Positions 23,401 through 25,023 of a stretch of 25,023 nt of DNA are shown one piece after another; positions within the stretch are counted from its first letter, which is position 1, and each line of letters starts with the position of its first letter. The notes under the pieces are model-generated. The model saw nothing but the letters and a program-made list of their open reading frames with translations. It was not told where the DNA came from and ran no database searches. A program made the translations under genes and the position numbers. Origin of the DNA: Spirochaetaceae bacterium (lineage in GTDB: Bacteria > Spirochaetota > Spirochaetia > SZUA-6 > Bin103); NCBI GenBank assembly GCA_026710565.1, contig JAPOQV010000022.1, forward strand, positions 1 to 25,023, written 5' to 3'.

Positions 23401-23832
23401 CTATCCGCCGCGGCTCTTGCCCCTGCCCCAGCCGTCGGCCGACATGCGGTCCGGGCCGTTCATGGCCACCACCAGCGTGGCGATCATCACCCCGAAATCC
23501 CGGATCGCGATCGCCGGTCCCGCGAGCAGGTAAACGGTGACGACGATCGCCGCGAGCTGCAGGGCCAGCAGCAACGCCGCCGCCCGCGTGAACAGGCCGA
23601 CGATCAGCGCGCTGGCGAGCGCCACCTCGACGGCGCCGTGGATGACCGTGAACAGGCGGTCGAAGTCGATGATGCCGAGCTGCTCGCCGATCGCGTAGAC
23701 GAACTCCGGAAGGTAGGCCGCCCCGAAGTCGGGATCGCGGAGCTGAGCGACGCCGAACCAGAGGAACACCACGCCGGTGCCGAGCCGCAACAGCACCATG
23801 CCGGCGTTGTGCGCTCCGCCCCCGCGTGGCAT
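23401..23832 (-). CDS. DoxX-family four-helix membrane protein
   Basis: The 143-residue product has four hydrophobic helices: VLLRLGTGVVFLWFGVAQL, FTVIHGAVEVALASALIVG, AALLLALQLAAIVVTVYLL and FGVMIATLVVAMN. The first includes the Gly/Phe pattern of DoxX/SURF4-like proteins. These proteins sit in the inner membrane; some are linked to redox or sulfur chemistry, but no role is visible here. It converges on the lipoprotein gene, with GC-rich partial repeats (ATCCGCCGCGG) in the 36-bp gap. Confidence 0.75.
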   Translation of the reverse strand: MPRGGGAHNAGMVLLRLGTGVVFLWFGVAQLRDPDFGAAYLPEFVYAIGEQLGIIDFDRLFTVIHGAVEVALASALIVGLFTRAAALLLALQLAAIVVTVYLLAGPAIAIRDFGVMIATLVVAMNGPDRMSADGWGRGKSRGG

Positions 23833-23876
23833 CCGGCAAGGCTAGGCGCGGGCTCGCCGCGCGTCAAGGACGTGGT

Positions 23877-24857
23877 TCACGGATCGTTCGGGATCAGCCG
23901 CACGCGTCTCGCGACCGGCGCCGGCCACTCGCGGTCCCTTAGAAGCGCGGCTCCGTTCTCATTCACCGCGAGCAGCGCGGCGGCCGAGCCATCGCCCGCG
24001 GGAAGGCGTGCGGTCACCGCATCCAGCACCGCCATCCCTGTTGCCCGGTCCGGGACGATCGCCACGAAGGCACCACCGCCGCCGCCGCCGGAGATCTTGC
24101 CGCCGGTGGCACCGGCCGCTCGCGCGGCCGCCAGCAGCTCGGCCACCACGGGCGAGCCGACGCCGATGCCGTTCAGCAGCGCGTCGGCCTCATCGGCCAG
24201 GGCGCCCAGGCGGGCTGCCCGATCGGCGTCAGGTGCGCCCAGCAGCCGGCACGCGGACTCGACGATGGCGCCGAGCCGGTCGATCGCCGCTCGGACCGCG
24301 GCGTCACGAGCCTGCATCCGCTGCCGCACGGCCGCCACGTGGGCGGCGGTGTCGCCGCGGCGCGGCACGAATCCCGTGACCAGGTGGATCCGCTGCGCGG
24401 CGATGGGACGTGCGGCCGGCACGTTGCCCGCCCCCGCCGGCGCGAACCGCTGCACGCCGCCGAGCAGCGCCAGCCCCGTATCGATGCCGGACGGCGATCC
24501 GTGGAAGGCGTGCTCGGCGCGGTGCGCGACGCCCCACAGCTCGCGCTCGCCCGGCGCGGCCGCGGCACCGCCCGCGGCACGGGCCAGCGCTACGCAGAGA
24601 GCCGCCGAGGAACCGAGGCCCACGCCGAACGGGATGTCCGAACGCACCTCCAGCGCGCCGGCCAGCGGTGCATCGGCGCCGATCCGGCGCCAGGCATCGC
24701 GCAGCCGCTCGGCAGCCGTGCCCGTCTCGTCCCCGTCGCGCGCCGGCAGGAAGCGGAGCCGCAACCGCCACGGCAGACCCAGTCCCACCGCCGGACGCCC
24801 GTATACGGCGGCATGCTCGCCGAACAGCAGGAGCTTGCCGTGCGCTTCCCCGGTCAC
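23877..24857 (-). CDS. Mevalonate kinase-like GHMP kinase
   Basis: The 326-residue product fits mevalonate kinase: N-terminal GKLLLFGEHAAVYGRPAVG, the ATP loop PFGVGLGSSAALCVALARA near 75-95, HGSPSGIDTGLAL and the C-terminal KISGGGGGGAFVAIV. Mevalonate kinase phosphorylates mevalonate on the route to isopentenyl diphosphate. The start is GTG at 24857, overlapping the stop of the upstream kinase (GTGA). The pairing with a second GHMP kinase supports a mevalonate-pathway operon extending beyond the right edge of the window. Confidence 0.88.
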   Translation of the reverse strand: MTGEAHGKLLLFGEHAAVYGRPAVGLGLPWRLRLRFLPARDGDETGTAAERLRDAWRRIGADAPLAGALEVRSDIPFGVGLGSSAALCVALARAAGGAAAAPGERELWGVAHRAEHAFHGSPSGIDTGLALLGGVQRFAPAGAGNVPAARPIAAQRIHLVTGFVPRRGDTAAHVAAVRQRMQARDAAVRAAIDRLGAIVESACRLLGAPDADRAARLGALADEADALLNGIGVGSPVVAELLAAARAAGATGGKISGGGGGGAFVAIVPDRATGMAVLDAVTARLPAGDGSAAALLAVNENGAALLRDREWPAPVARRVRLIPNDP

Positions 24858-25023
24858 GGTGCGCCGACGACCCCGTCGTCGCTGACGCCGCGCGGACTCA
24901 CGGTGAGCGGCCGCACCCAGGGCCTGTCCGGCACGGCGGCCCCCCGCGCCGCGACGCAGATCGCCAGCTCGCCGCCTGCGCCGGCCGGTTTGCCGGCATG
25001 GCCGGCGAAGGCCATCCGGTCCA
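24854..25023 (-). CDS. C-terminal fragment of a GHMP kinase, probably phosphomevalonate kinase
   Basis: Only the last 56 codons are in the window. They include AGHAGKPAGAGGELAICVAA, which resembles the C-terminal glycine-rich motif KPSGAGGGD of phosphomevalonate kinases. The stop overlaps the GTG start of mevalonate kinase by 4 bp. Because so little is present, other GHMP kinases such as diphosphomevalonate decarboxylase cannot be ruled out. Confidence 0.6.
   Translation of the reverse strand, partial: DRMAFAGHAGKPAGAGGELAICVAARGAAVPDRPWVRPLTVSPRGVSDDGVVGAP

Noticed and set aside
1..25023. CRISPR arrays, tRNA or rRNA genes, insertion sequences
   Set aside because: No regular short repeats with spacers, no cloverleaf or rRNA-like segments, and no transposase motifs were recognised on either strand.

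Overview
The window is a high-GC bacterial chromosome segment, densely packed and mostly on the minus strand. It combines conserved biosynthetic operons with one accessory block that is visibly richer in A+T. The phylum cannot be fixed from the sequence. Its notable traits are a mevalonate-pathway kinase pair, PyrR-controlled pyrimidine genes and a protein-bound (CysO/Mec/CysM-type) cysteine pathway.

Layout. (1) 1-2430, minus strand: pyrR-pyrB-pyrC in a tight operon with 4-bp start/stop overlaps. A near-ideal PyrR-binding RNA hairpin lies just upstream of pyrR, and its lower stem covers the ribosome binding site. This points to feedback by translational repression rather than by a terminator. 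(2) About 2430-2904: two small, uncertain ORFs. (3) About 2926-7800: a defence island of lower GC. It holds a Gabija pair (gajA OLD-family ATPase/Toprim nuclease and gajB UvrD-like helicase) followed by a third gene. That gene encodes a helical N-terminal domain, a nucleoside-deoxyribosyltransferase/TIR-like domain and a C-terminus ending in DDDIPF, the acidic tip of bacterial single-stranded DNA binding protein (SSB). A decayed hsdM fragment abuts gajA. (4) 8410-12872: accessory genes, namely a sugar-phosphate isomerase-like TIM barrel, a ribbon-helix-helix-like small protein, an SDR epimerase and a divergent HAD hydrolase. A RelE-like toxin/antitoxin pair and a sulfotransferase follow. The sulfotransferase lies between the live antitoxin gene and a 151-bp degenerate second copy of its 5' part. 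(5) 12884-16595: leuC-leuD-ilvD, for branched-chain amino acids. (6) 16749-22871: six co-directional genes encoding a CPA2 antiporter, a PTS IIA/PII-like fusion, a dehydrogenase E2, CysM, a JAMM protease (Mec-like), and a CysO-like carrier fused to a MoeB/MoeZ-type E1 and a rhodanese. (7) 22978-25023: a small TolB-like lipoprotein, a DoxX-family membrane protein, mevalonate kinase and the end of a second GHMP kinase, probably phosphomevalonate kinase.

How the parts work together. The cysteine genes form a complete sulfur relay: rhodanese, E1, fused carrier thiocarboxylate, CysM, then release by the JAMM protease. The antiporter and the IIA/PII-like protein look like a transporter with its regulator. 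In the defence island, the third gene may couple a nucleotide- or NAD-directed effector to Gabija, or to the host SSB-binding proteins through its SSB-like tail. That protein is the strongest candidate for an undescribed system here.
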